NCBI GenBank assembly: GCA_910585295.1
Contig: CAJUDE010000028.1
Span: forward strand, 1-64,000
Origin: an uncultured Lachnospiraceae bacterium
Lineage (GTDB): Bacteria > Bacillota > Clostridia > Lachnospirales > Lachnospiraceae
Direction: 5' to 3'
Length of the DNA: 64,000 bases
Below are positions 43,662 to 52,226 of this stretch, piece by piece (position 1 is the first letter of the stretch; the number at the start of each line of letters is the position of its first letter). Made by a program: the position numbers and the translations under genes. The notes below the pieces were generated by a model. It saw only the letters and a program-made list of their open reading frames with translations, was not told where the DNA came from and did not search any database.

Positions 43662-43859
43662 ATGGGGGAGCAGGTAAAAAAATGGCTTGCAGGGCAGATG
43701 GAAGGAAACAATATTTCCGTAGAGGTTGTTGCGGATGTCTTAGGGATTCCCTTAGAAAATCTCTGTGTTGGGACAGGGAGGTTTTTGGATGCGGATGATT
43801 TTTTGCGAATCTGTGCTTATCTCCATATCAGGCCTGAAAATATCCCAATGGATTCTTGA
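43662..43859 (+). CDS. Small HTH-like protein
   Basis: 65 residues beginning MGEQVKKWLAGQMEGNNISV. The pattern VEVVADVLGIPLENLCVGTG then DFLRICAYLHIRPENIP resembles a degenerate Xre domain. GGGAGGGAAG precedes ATG 43662. The next 169 bp contain no gene. Confidence 0.55.
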   Translation: MGEQVKKWLAGQMEGNNISVEVVADVLGIPLENLCVGTGRFLDADDFLRICAYLHIRPENIPMDS

Positions 43860-44028
43860 CCTACATAGAAATAGCCGCCAGAACTGGGAAAAGCGAACGA
43901 ATCCAGAGGTGGATTTGGACAGCGCCGGCGCGTTGTGTAGAGGGCGCCGTCCTGCTGTAAGGGCAAGCTAGCAGGCGGCAATGAGTTTGTGCGCTGCCCC
44001 ATACGTTTGCGATAGATAGGGGCAAAGG

Positions 44029-44262
44029 TTATAAAGTATTTTTCATTTGCTGGAATAATTCCAGGTCTGATTGGGTGATTTTCAGGTTAGAGCAGTATGT
44101 TTTGCCTTCCGGCGTAGTGATGTTGATTTCTACTATGGTGTCTGTTTTTATGCCTTCTGTGGCAATTGCCTTAAGGAATTTGGGGAATTTTGGGTGGTTA
44201 GAAGTAAATTTCTGCCATGCCCCCATTAATTGAAAAATATTGGTAGGGTTTATTCCGGCCAT
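44029..44262 (-). CDS. Conserved hypothetical protein
   Basis: 77 residues beginning MAGINPTNIFQLMGAWQKFT then SNHPKFPKFLKAIATEG. It is a small soluble protein of a type I have seen in Lachnospiraceae genomes without known function. GAAAGGA precedes ATG 44262. It is monocistronic and divergent from the hemerythrin gene. Confidence 0.7.
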   Translation of the reverse strand: MAGINPTNIFQLMGAWQKFTSNHPKFPKFLKAIATEGIKTDTIVEINITTPEGKTYCSNLKITQSDLELFQQMKNTL

Positions 44263-44370
44263 GCGATCTTTCCTTTCTGTATATATTTTTAAATTCACAG
44301 CTTATTTATATTATACCATAACCTTCAAAAAAAAGAAGTGTGTATTTTTGCACTTATGTAAAAGTGGCAG

Positions 44371-44399
44371 TTGGATTTTGTTTCCTGTAATGCTATAAT
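44371..44399 (+). promoter_or_regulatory. Promoter of the hemerythrin-galM unit
   Basis: TTGGAT (44371-44376) and TATAAT (44394-44399) are separated by 17 bp, 76 bp upstream of ATG 44475. Confidence 0.65.
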
Positions 44400-44474
44400 G
44401 TCTTTATGCAATGCATAGATGGAACAGGCCTTTTCGGGGGCGTGTGCTGCATGGAATGGGAAAGGAGACAGGAA

Positions 44475-45317
44475 ATGTACCGATTTACAGAGGACTGTTT
44501 GACAGGGATTGAACAGATTGACAATGAGCATGAGAGGTTATTTGGGTTAATTAACCAGACAATAGAGCTGTTACATAACGAAGTGCTTCAGGATAAATAC
44601 CATCAGGTGCGGGAGGTGATGGAAGAACTGAAACAGTATGCGGATACCCATTTTGCCAATGAAGAAGCATATATGGCGGCGATCAACGACCCAGAATTAG
44701 AACGGCAAAAGAAGCAGCACGCTGCATTCCGTGAGAAAATAGATGTAATGGACTTTTCTAATATAGATGAATTGGAGAACCAGCATGGGATGTTAGAGGA
44801 ATTGCTGCAGTATTTAATCCGTTGGCTGTATCAGCATATTTTAAGCAGCGATATCCTGATTGGCAAGATGCCGTCTTTGGAAGAATGGAAACAGGAGCAG
44901 GACCCTTGCGTGTTTACAGAGAAGTATATGACAGGGATACCGCTGATTGACGGGGAGCATGAGACCTTGTTTGAGATTATTGGGGATGCAAATAAGTTGG
45001 TGAAGGCGGAGCTTCTTCATGATAAATATGATGAAATCGTTGGGATTTTAGATAAATTAAAGAATTATACCCAAGAACATTTTCAGGATGAAGAAGAATA
45101 TATGGAAAGTATTAATTACCTTGGGCTGCCGGCGCAAAGGATGGCGCATCGTGCTTTTGTGTCCAAGCTTGAGGAAATTGACTTGGATCAGGTGGACCAG
45201 AACCAGCAGGGATACTTAGAAGAGCTGATGGGGTTCTTGTTTGGATGGCTGTCCAACCATATTTTGAAGTCAGATAAATTAATAGCAGAATCATTGCGCG
45301 AAAGCGTTACAGAGTAG
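44475..45317 (+). CDS. Tandem bacteriohemerythrin
   Basis: 280 residues made of two hemerythrin domains. The first has iron-ligand motifs IDNEHERLF, THFANEEAYM, KKQHAAF and YQHILSSD; the second has IDGEHETLF, EHFQDEEEYM, RMAHRAF and SNHILKSD. Each four-helix bundle can hold a di-iron centre that binds oxygen or handles nitric oxide or iron; protection of an anaerobe from oxygen is likely. AAAGGAGACAGGAA precedes ATG 44475, which is preferred over in-frame ATGs at 44406 and 44451. It is probably cotranscribed with galM, 13 bp downstream. Confidence 0.9.
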   Translation: MYRFTEDCLTGIEQIDNEHERLFGLINQTIELLHNEVLQDKYHQVREVMEELKQYADTHFANEEAYMAAINDPELERQKKQHAAFREKIDVMDFSNIDELENQHGMLEELLQYLIRWLYQHILSSDILIGKMPSLEEWKQEQDPCVFTEKYMTGIPLIDGEHETLFEIIGDANKLVKAELLHDKYDEIVGILDKLKNYTQEHFQDEEEYMESINYLGLPAQRMAHRAFVSKLEEIDLDQVDQNQQGYLEELMGFLFGWLSNHILKSDKLIAESLRESVTE

Positions 45318-45330
45318 AGGAGGAGGCATG

Positions 45331-46374
45331 ATGGAAATAGTTTCATTTGGGAAGAACAGCAGAGGAGAAGAGACGTCTTTGTACCAGTTGGAGAATCGGA
45401 ACCATATGGTGGCGAAGGTATCTGACCATGGGGCAACGTTGGTGTCTGTGCTGGTGCCAGACAAAGAGGGCAATGTAAAGGATGTGGTGCTGGGGTATGA
45501 TAACGCTTCAGATTATGAGGCAAGCACCTGCTATTTTGGGGCGACTGTTGGGCGGAATGGGAACCGTATTGAACATGCGCAGTTTAAAATAGACGGGAAA
45601 TCGTATAAAATTGCTGCAAACCAGGGCGAGAATAACCTCCACAGTGGGCCAAATGGCTTTGAACGGGCGTTATGGAAGGTAAAGTCACAGACTAAAAACT
45701 GCATTACATTTTCCCATTTGAGCCTGGAAGAGGAACAAGGGTTTCCAGGGAACCTTGAGGTAGAGGTTACTTATACCCTGACAGACGACAATGCCGTGGA
45801 GATCTTTTATAAAGGGAAAGCGGATAAGACGACCGTTATGAACTTTACCAACCATTCTTATTTTAACCTGGGCGGTCATGGAAGCGGCTCCGTGGCAGGG
45901 CAGGAACTGCAGATTTTGGCAGACGGCTACAATCCGGTGAAAGATTCAAAATCTATCCCTACCGGGGAAGTTGCCCCAGTAGAAGGGACCCCCATGGACT
46001 TTAGGGAAATGAAGCCGATTGGAAGAGATATTGAAGCGGAGTTTGAGCAGTTGAAATTTACAGGGGGATATGACCACAATTACGTGCTTAGCGATAAAGC
46101 GGGGGAAATGAAGGTAATGGCAAGGGCATATTGTAAGGAAACGGGCATCGCCTTGGAAGCTTCCACTGACTGCTGCGGGGTCCAACTCTATGCAGGGAAC
46201 TTTATTGGCAGCCAGACGGGGAAAGCAGGGGCATCTTATTGTGATAGGTGTGGGTTCTGCTTAGAAACCCAGTTCTACCCCAATGCGGTGAACCAGGAGA
46301 ATTTCCCATCCCCAGTTGTGAAGGCAGGGGAGACGTTTACGACCAAGACAAGCTACCGTTTTTATATAAAATAG
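45331..46374 (+). CDS. galM: Aldose 1-epimerase (galactose mutarotase)
   Basis: 347 residues. It interconverts alpha and beta anomers of galactose and glucose. Signatures are GATVGRNGNRIEHAQF, NNLHSGPNGFERALWKV, the catalytic His in FTNHSYFNLGGHGSG, YDHNYVL, and the C-terminal catalytic Glu region in CLETQFYPNAVNQENFP. GAGGAGGAGG lies 4 bp upstream of ATG 45331. It lies between a hemerythrin and a MATE gene in one direction, and no other galactose genes are present. Confidence 0.93.
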   Translation: MEIVSFGKNSRGEETSLYQLENRNHMVAKVSDHGATLVSVLVPDKEGNVKDVVLGYDNASDYEASTCYFGATVGRNGNRIEHAQFKIDGKSYKIAANQGENNLHSGPNGFERALWKVKSQTKNCITFSHLSLEEEQGFPGNLEVEVTYTLTDDNAVEIFYKGKADKTTVMNFTNHSYFNLGGHGSGSVAGQELQILADGYNPVKDSKSIPTGEVAPVEGTPMDFREMKPIGRDIEAEFEQLKFTGGYDHNYVLSDKAGEMKVMARAYCKETGIALEASTDCCGVQLYAGNFIGSQTGKAGASYCDRCGFCLETQFYPNAVNQENFPSPVVKAGETFTTKTSYRFYIK

Positions 46375-46387
46375 GGAGCTGGTTGGA

Positions 46388-47791
46388 ATGGAGGAAAAAC
46401 AATTGACGGAGGCAGAGGAGCAAGGGGGAGAGAAAGGGCAGAGGCTGTCCGATGATTTTACCCAAGGGAATATTGCTGGGAAATTAATAAAGTTTATGGT
46501 GCCGATTTTAGGGGCGTTAGTGTTACAGGCAATGTATGGAGCGGTAGACCTTTTGGTGGTAGGGCAATTTGGAACCAGCGCAGGCATTTCAGCCGTTGCG
46601 ACAGGGAGCAATATTATCAATCTTGTGACTTTTGTGGTGGCAGGCCTGACCATGGGGGTTACCGTCTTAATTAGCCGTTACTTGGGGGAGCGGTCCCCAG
46701 AGAAAATAGGAAAAGTGATTGGCGGGGCGATTGCGTTCTTTTTCTTGCTTACCATATGTTTGATGGCTCTTTTGCTGGTGTTTGCGCCAGAACTGGCAAG
46801 GTGGCTGAATGCGCCTAAGGAAGCGTATGGCTTAACAGTGTCTTATGTGAGGATATGCGGGGCGGGGCTGGTATTTGTAGTTGCCTATAATGTTATCAGC
46901 GGCATTTTCCGGGGGCTTGGCAACTCAAGGCTTCCATTGATCTTTGTCTCAGTGGCATGCGTGGTGAATATTTTGGGTGACCTGCTGTTTGTGGCAGCGT
47001 TCCAAATGGACGTGGCGGGCGCCGCCCTTGCTACAATCCTGGCGCAATTGGTCAGCGTGGTAATCTCGCTGGTTATTATTAAAAACCAGCCGCTCCCATT
47101 TTCTGTGACAAAACAGGATATTGGCTTCCATCCTGAAATAAAGGCATTTTTAAAGCTTGGGTTCCCTATCGCGCTCCAGGATATGCTGGTGAATATTTCA
47201 TTTTTAATCCTTTGCGCCATTGTGAACGGCATTGGGCTGGAGGCTTCTTCCGGGTATGGGATTGCCCAGAAAGTCACGGCATTTGTTATGCTAATCCCGT
47301 CTTCCCTGATGCAGTCCATGTCGGCGTTTGTGGCGCAGAATGTAGGGGCGGGGAAAGAAGGGCGCGCAAAGAAGGCGATGGGGACGGGCATGTTAATTGG
47401 CGTGTGTATCGGGGCCTTTATTTTTGCCTTCAGTTTCTTTTGGGGCGATTTGCCCTCCGCCTTGTTTACTTCTGACCCAGGGTATATTGTAAGGTCGGCG
47501 GAATACTTAAAAGGGTTTAGCCCAGAGGCAGTGCTGACTTGCCTGGTGTTCAGCTACATTGGTTATTTTAACGGGCATGGGAAGACCATGCCTGTTATGG
47601 TCCAGGGAATTACGTCCTCGTTTTTGATACGCGTGCCGTTGTCGTATTTGTTCAGCATACAGCCAGGGGCAAATCTTGTCACAATTGGGCTTGCAGTGCC
47701 GATCACTTCGATTTATGGGATTCTATTTTTTACGGTTTGTTATATTTCCTACCAAAAGAAAATGAAGCTAGGGGTACAGCCAACCATGTAA
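46388..47791 (+). CDS. MATE family efflux transporter
   Basis: 467 residues with about 12 membrane helices after an acidic cytoplasmic start. MVPILGALVLQAMYGAVDLL and VVGQFGTSAGISAVATGSNI form the first MATE half; ALQDMLVNISFLILCAIVNG starts the second. The family exports drugs or metabolites using sodium or proton gradients. It starts 13 bp after galM and is probably the last gene of that unit. Confidence 0.92.
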   Translation: MEEKQLTEAEEQGGEKGQRLSDDFTQGNIAGKLIKFMVPILGALVLQAMYGAVDLLVVGQFGTSAGISAVATGSNIINLVTFVVAGLTMGVTVLISRYLGERSPEKIGKVIGGAIAFFFLLTICLMALLLVFAPELARWLNAPKEAYGLTVSYVRICGAGLVFVVAYNVISGIFRGLGNSRLPLIFVSVACVVNILGDLLFVAAFQMDVAGAALATILAQLVSVVISLVIIKNQPLPFSVTKQDIGFHPEIKAFLKLGFPIALQDMLVNISFLILCAIVNGIGLEASSGYGIAQKVTAFVMLIPSSLMQSMSAFVAQNVGAGKEGRAKKAMGTGMLIGVCIGAFIFAFSFFWGDLPSALFTSDPGYIVRSAEYLKGFSPEAVLTCLVFSYIGYFNGHGKTMPVMVQGITSSFLIRVPLSYLFSIQPGANLVTIGLAVPITSIYGILFFTVCYISYQKKMKLGVQPTM

Positions 47792-47802
47792 TAGGTAAAA
47801 AA

Positions 47803-47900
47803 GGGGCTGTTGCAAAATAGCTGTTACATAAAGATATGGTATTCAAGACTTTGTAATCTTTGCCATATATTATATATAAGCTACATTTTGCAACAGCCCC
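47803..47900. repeat. MITE-like hairpin of 98 bp
   Basis: GGGGCTGTTGCAAAATAGCT (47803-47822) is inverted at the far end as AGCTACATTTTGCAACAGCC plus CC (47879-47900). The end sequence resembles inverted ends of known insertion sequences (the IS6-type GGCACTGTTGCAAA). It lies between two converging genes and could also stop transcription. No target duplication is seen. Confidence 0.7.
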
Positions 47901-47951
47901 TGCGTCTGTCTGGGGCTTGGGTAGCAATATCACATACATGCTGCCCTAAAG

Positions 47952-49292
47952 TTATTTATTGCTATTTCTCCAGATATGCATTTTTTCTGCTTCTTTGATT
48001 AATTCTTCCCGAAAATCTGGGTGTGCCACAGAAATAATTGCTTCGCATTTCTGCCAGGTGGACAGCCCTTTCAGGTTTACTTTCCCGTATTCTGTCACAA
48101 GGTAGTGGATGTTTGCACGGGTGTCTGTGACAACGGAGCCTGGGTGCAGGGTCGGGAGGATTCTGGATTTTAACTCCCCGTCCTTGGTCTTGAAGGTGGA
48201 GGAACAGCAGATAAAGCTTTTCCCGCCATTGGAAAGGTATGCGCCCAGCACAAAGTCAAGCTGCCCGCCTGCGCCGCTGATATGTTTAATGCCGGAAGAT
48301 TCAGAGCTTACCTGCCCAAATAAGTCGATATCTACAGCGTTGTTGATGGACATAAAGTTATCCAGTGCAGAAATGGAGCGGATATCGTTGGTGTAGCTTA
48401 CTGGGGCGCTTAACAGTTCAGGGTTGTCGTCCAGATAATCATACATTTTCTTTGTCCCTGCGCCAAAAGCATAGGCCTGGCGGAAACGGTCTATATTTTT
48501 CTTAGAGCCGTTGATTTTCCCAGCTTTTGCAATGTCAACAAAAGCGTCCACATACATTTCCGTATGGACTCCAAGGTCTTTTAAGTCGGATTCTGCGATG
48601 AGGGAGCCAACTGCGTTAGGCATGCCGCCAATCCCTAATTGTAAGCAAGCGCCATTGGGGATTTCTTCAACAATTAACTTGGCAACTGCTTTGTCCACCT
48701 CTGTGGCAGGGCCGCCAGCCCCAAGTTCCCCGATAGGCGGGTTCTCGCCTTCAACAATAAAATCTACGTCGGAGATATGCACACCATTTTCAAAGCCGCC
48801 CAGGCAGCGCGGCATATTTTCATTTACTTCCACAATGACCTTTGCGGATGTCTCGCAGACAGCCGCCAAATGGGAAGCATTTGGGCCGAAGTTAAAGAAA
48901 CCATGTTTATCCATGGGGGCAACCTGGAACATTGCCACATGATTCGGGGTAGGGGATTCTCTGTAATACCGCGGCAGTTCAGAATAACGGATGGGGGCAT
49001 AATATGCGCAGCCACGGTTAATTAATTTACGTTCTATCCCAGACATATGCCAGGAGTTCCAGGTGAAATGCTCCCCGGCATCTTCACGGTCAAAAATTGC
49101 CAGTGGTTTTAAAAGAATGCCGCCACGAAGGTTAATGTTATCCAACTCATCGGTACGTTCTGCCAGCGCACGGTCCAACAGGTCTGGTGTGCCGTTGCAC
49201 CACCCATAATCTACCCAATCCCCAGATTCGATGATTTTTACAGCTTCTTTTGCAGTTACAAGCTTCTGCTTATATTCCTGTGTGTAATCCAT
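47952..49292 (-). CDS. but: Butyryl-CoA:acetate CoA-transferase
   Basis: 446 residues. It moves CoA from butyryl-CoA to acetate, the final butyrate-forming step in Roseburia/Faecalibacterium-type bacteria. Signatures are WVDYGWCNGTPD, EDAGEHFTWNSWHMSGIER, PPIGELGAGGPATEVDKAV, the catalytic Glu in GVHTEMYVDAFVD, and ISGAGGQLDFVLGA. The near-complete similarity to the Roseburia protein makes But more likely than 4-hydroxybutyrate CoA-transferase, but the two families are close. GGGAGG lies 7 bp before the ATG. It is a single-gene unit with its own promoter and a Rex-like site. Confidence 0.9.
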   Translation of the reverse strand: MDYTQEYKQKLVTAKEAVKIIESGDWVDYGWCNGTPDLLDRALAERTDELDNINLRGGILLKPLAIFDREDAGEHFTWNSWHMSGIERKLINRGCAYYAPIRYSELPRYYRESPTPNHVAMFQVAPMDKHGFFNFGPNASHLAAVCETSAKVIVEVNENMPRCLGGFENGVHISDVDFIVEGENPPIGELGAGGPATEVDKAVAKLIVEEIPNGACLQLGIGGMPNAVGSLIAESDLKDLGVHTEMYVDAFVDIAKAGKINGSKKNIDRFRQAYAFGAGTKKMYDYLDDNPELLSAPVSYTNDIRSISALDNFMSINNAVDIDLFGQVSSESSGIKHISGAGGQLDFVLGAYLSNGGKSFICCSSTFKTKDGELKSRILPTLHPGSVVTDTRANIHYLVTEYGKVNLKGLSTWQKCEAIISVAHPDFREELIKEAEKMHIWRNSNK

Positions 49293-49322
49293 GGTTAAAA
49301 CCTCCCTGAGATAAAAATGATA

Positions 49323-49375
49323 TTGTTAAATATGTAACATAGTTTCATATTAGCATCTTTCCTGTTAAGGGTCAA
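49323..49375 (-). promoter_or_regulatory. but promoter with Rex-like operator
   Basis: On the minus strand TTGACC (49375-49370), a 17-bp spacer and TAATAT (49352-49347) form the promoter. Just downstream, 49323-49340 reads TTGTTAAATATGTAACAT on the plus strand, close to the Rex consensus TTGTTAANNNNTTAACAA. Rex senses the NADH/NAD ratio and controls butyrate genes in clostridia. Confidence 0.6.
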
Positions 49376-49520
49376 TGGTTTCCTATTGTTAAGATGGATA
49401 AGTTGTGCATTAATTTACAAACAAAAATATAATAGTAGAAGTATTTTTTGTTTTGTATTATAATAATGTGCAGAGGACTGTTATAGAATGATTTATTTCA
49501 AGAAAAAGGAGGAGGCAGTT

Positions 49521-50201
49521 ATGCGATATCAGGTAATTGGGGATACCATGCCGGCAGTAGAAGTTATTTTTGATAAGGCAGGGGAAACAATGTACACACA
49601 ATCTGGAGGGATGGCATGGATGTCCGAAGGCGTATCCATGGATTCCAATATGCGAGGGGGGCTTGGGAAAAGCATTGGCAGGATGTTTTCCGGGGAGTCT
49701 TTATTTATGGCGACCTATAAGGCGGAGCGGCCAGGGGCTATGATTGCGTTTGCCTCCACGGTTGCAGGGGAAGTGCTTTCAGTCGATATAGGGGCAAGCG
49801 GTGGGATGATTTGCCAAAAAGGCGCGTTCCTCTGCGCGGAAGAGACCGTGAATTTAAGCGTGGCGCTTACTAAGAAAATGTCGGCAGGATTCTTCGGCGG
49901 TGAAGGGTTTATCTTGCAGGATATTTCTGGAAGCGGCATGGTGTTCCTTGAAATTGACGGGAATAAGGTGGAAAAGCAGCTTGCGCCTGGGGAAGTGATT
50001 AAAGTGGACACTGGAAATGTGGTTGCTTTTGAAAAGTCAGTGAAGTATGAAGTGGAGACAGTGAAAGGGCTGAAAAATATCTTCTTTGGCGGCGAGGGCT
50101 TGTTCCTAACTAGGCTGACAGGGCCGGGGAGGGTTATCCTGCAGACCCAGAACTTTAATGAGTTTGCTGGGAGGATTGCCCGTATGATCCCAGGGAAATA
50201 A
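49521..50201 (+). CDS. AIM24/TIGR00266 family protein
   Basis: 226 residues, beginning MRYQVIGDTMPAVEVIFDKA, with TMYTQSGGMAWMSEGVSM and repeated GGEG turns (FFGGEGFILQDISGSG, FFGGEGLFLTRLTGPG) of the two-fold beta-barrel AIM24 fold. The family is conserved and poorly understood in bacteria; the mitochondrial relative affects inner membrane organisation. AAAGGAGGAGG precedes ATG 49521. Single gene. Confidence 0.9.
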   Translation: MRYQVIGDTMPAVEVIFDKAGETMYTQSGGMAWMSEGVSMDSNMRGGLGKSIGRMFSGESLFMATYKAERPGAMIAFASTVAGEVLSVDIGASGGMICQKGAFLCAEETVNLSVALTKKMSAGFFGGEGFILQDISGSGMVFLEIDGNKVEKQLAPGEVIKVDTGNVVAFEKSVKYEVETVKGLKNIFFGGEGLFLTRLTGPGRVILQTQNFNEFAGRIARMIPGK

Positions 50202-50359
50202 AGGGACGCCTATTACATACAACGGCCTGGATGGCGCTGGCGCGCCGTCTGGGCTGGCTGTTTGCCCCCTGTGGGCATTTGGGCTGGGTGGAATATTTGC
50301 CGGGCTGCCTTGCAAGGGGGGATGCGGCATGGAAAAGTATAAAAAAATAAAAAAAGGTA

Positions 50360-50388
50360 TTGACAATTTACCAATTAGCGGGTAGAAT
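50360..50388 (+). promoter_or_regulatory. Promoter of the tRNA cluster
   Basis: TTGACA (50360-50365), 17-bp spacer, TAGAAT (50383-50388), 24 bp before the first tRNA. Confidence 0.75.
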
Positions 50389-50412
50389 AATATCGTTGCT
50401 GAAAAACAGCGA

Positions 50413-50485
<73 letters not shown>

Positions 50486-50508
50486 TTCCTGTTGACAATT
50501 GGGTCAAT

Positions 50509-50579
50509 GCGGGTGTAGTTCAATGGTAGAACACTAGCCTTCCAAGCTAGACACGTGGGTTCGATTCCCATCACCCGCT
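50509..50579 (+). tRNA. tRNA-Gly (anticodon TCC)
   Basis: Acceptor GCGGGTG pairs with CACCCGC. The anticodon arm CTAGC-CTTCCAA-GCTAG reads TCC. Confidence 0.96.
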
Positions 50580-50582
50580 TCT

Positions 50583-50655
50583 GCGATAGTGGCGTAGTTG
50601 GTAACGCGCGACCTTGCCAAGGTCGAGACCGCGGGTTCGAGTCCCGTCTATCGCT
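50583..50655 (+). tRNA. tRNA-Gly (anticodon GCC)
   Basis: Acceptor GCGATAG pairs with CTATCGC. The anticodon arm CGACC-TTGCCAA-GGTCG reads GCC. It starts three bases after the preceding tRNA. Confidence 0.96.
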
Positions 50656-50664
50656 CTAATAATG

Positions 50665-50699
50665 AACAGCCGTAAGCATTTTGCTTACGGCTGTTTTTG
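50665..50699 (+). terminator. Terminator of the tRNA cluster
   Basis: AACAGCCGTAAGCA (50665-50678) pairs with TGCTTACGGCTGTT, followed by five T residues. Confidence 0.9.
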
Positions 50700-50723
50700 T
50701 GTTTGTTGTTGGTGGCAAAGGCC

Positions 50724-51812
50724 CTAGTGCAGTGGCTTTTTTTGCTTTCCAGAGGATTTACGCACAATCAATTGAGGCTCATATTCTAACCGCACTACAT
50801 AATTTCGTTCCAATCCCTGCTTTTTTTGCTGGTTTTTGCGGTAAATCATATTTACTGCCTCCCTGCCTTTTTGCATGGCGGCATGGTCCACCGTGGTCAA
50901 AGAAATCTGCGGCATGGCGCAAAGGGGGATATTGTCAAACCCACAAACGGAAAAATCGTTAGGGATGCGGTACCCTCTGTCACAAAGCGCCGCCATAATC
51001 CCAAAGGCAACCATATCGTTATTTCCAATAAAGGCGGTAGACTTTGTGCCATCCGCCAAGGCTTTTAGCGTTTGGGCATAGCCGTTTTGGTATTCTGCAT
51101 TTTCCCGGGGATACTGGCCAAAGGCAGACTGGCTTGGATAGCGCACCTCAAGCTGGCTCTCTGGGACCCCATAATTGCAGAAGCTGTTCTTTACGCCGTT
51201 TAGGCGGTTGACGCGGCTGATTTCCCTAGAACGGATAGGCGTGGAAATATAGGTAATCCTGGTATGCCCTAAGGAGAGCAGGTGTTCCCCAATTAGGTAG
51301 CCTGGTTTTTTGCTGTCTAACTCCACAGAGTCAAAATGGCAGGACGGCGGCTTGTCCCCCACAGAAATCACAGGCACGGTTTTAGACAATGCATCAAGTT
51401 CCCGAAACTGGCTTAAGGGATACAGTGACACCAGGCCTGCCAGGCGGGTCTTGTTCAGCAGTTCCAGGTAAATCCCTTCATTTGCGCCATCCCTGTTTGT
51501 GGTGGCCGTCAATACGGTATATCCATAATTTCGGGCATATTCTGTGATGGAATGTATCATCATGGAATAATAGCCGTTTGTGGCCATTGGGCATAAAATT
51601 ACGATTGTTTTTTCCAATGCCCGGTCACGGTTCTTTTCTGAGGCCGTTGGCTTGGTATAGCCCATGGCTTCTGCGGCTTCCTTCACACGTTTTATGGTTT
51701 CTGGCGTAAAAGACACCCCTGTGCGCCCGCTTAGCACCATAGATACGGTAGACTGGGAAATGCCCAGTTCCTCAGCAATATCCCTGGTGGTGACTTTGTT
51801 TCGTTTTCCCAT
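50724..51812 (-). CDS. LacI family transcriptional regulator
   Basis: 362 residues. N-terminal helix-turn-helix VTTRDIAEELGISQSTVSMV followed by the hinge region, then a periplasmic-binding-like sensor domain (VILCPMATNGYYSMMIHSI, STAFIGNNDMVAFGIMAAL, SVCGFDNIPLCAMPQISLTT). GAGGTGC precedes ATG 51812. It diverges from the GpsA-like gene across about 415 bp. No sugar operon adjoins it, so its regulon is unknown. Confidence 0.92.
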   Translation of the reverse strand: MGKRNKVTTRDIAEELGISQSTVSMVLSGRTGVSFTPETIKRVKEAAEAMGYTKPTASEKNRDRALEKTIVILCPMATNGYYSMMIHSITEYARNYGYTVLTATTNRDGANEGIYLELLNKTRLAGLVSLYPLSQFRELDALSKTVPVISVGDKPPSCHFDSVELDSKKPGYLIGEHLLSLGHTRITYISTPIRSREISRVNRLNGVKNSFCNYGVPESQLEVRYPSQSAFGQYPRENAEYQNGYAQTLKALADGTKSTAFIGNNDMVAFGIMAALCDRGYRIPNDFSVCGFDNIPLCAMPQISLTTVDHAAMQKGREAVNMIYRKNQQKKQGLERNYVVRLEYEPQLIVRKSSGKQKKPLH

Positions 51813-52141
51813 TTTGCACCTCAATTATTATTCGCCTATCTATTGATTTTCAGATAATTTCGATTTATTTTTATGAATGCCGTTCTGTTACTCAAATATG
51901 TTTTTGATTACTGATATTATAACTTTGATTGATATTTTTTTCAAGTGGGGGAAAATGCGCTGGCTTGTAGATAAACAGGCAAACCTGCTTGCCTGTTGCG
52001 TTAGGCTTACAGCTCCCGGCGGCGGCTGCATGGCTGGAAATTTGCGTTTTTGCTTGCATTTTTCCAGGAGGGGGCGTTAATCATTCGGGAATAATTAACA
52101 ATAAACCACTAAAAACGCCGTGTTTTAAGGGTTTTTGCCCT

Positions 52142-52170
52142 TTGACAAGATGCGTTTGCTGTGCTTTAAT
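52142..52170 (+). promoter_or_regulatory. Promoter of the GpsA-like gene
   Basis: TTGACA (52142-52147), 17-bp spacer, TTTAAT (52165-52170). Upstream (51825-52141) there is a hairpin, AACAGGCAA/TTGCCTGTT near 51974-51997, and no gene. Confidence 0.65.
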
Positions 52171-52226
52171 GGTCTCATCAAAACAACAGGTTCCACGATT
52201 CAAACAATTTTACAGGAGGATGTAAT

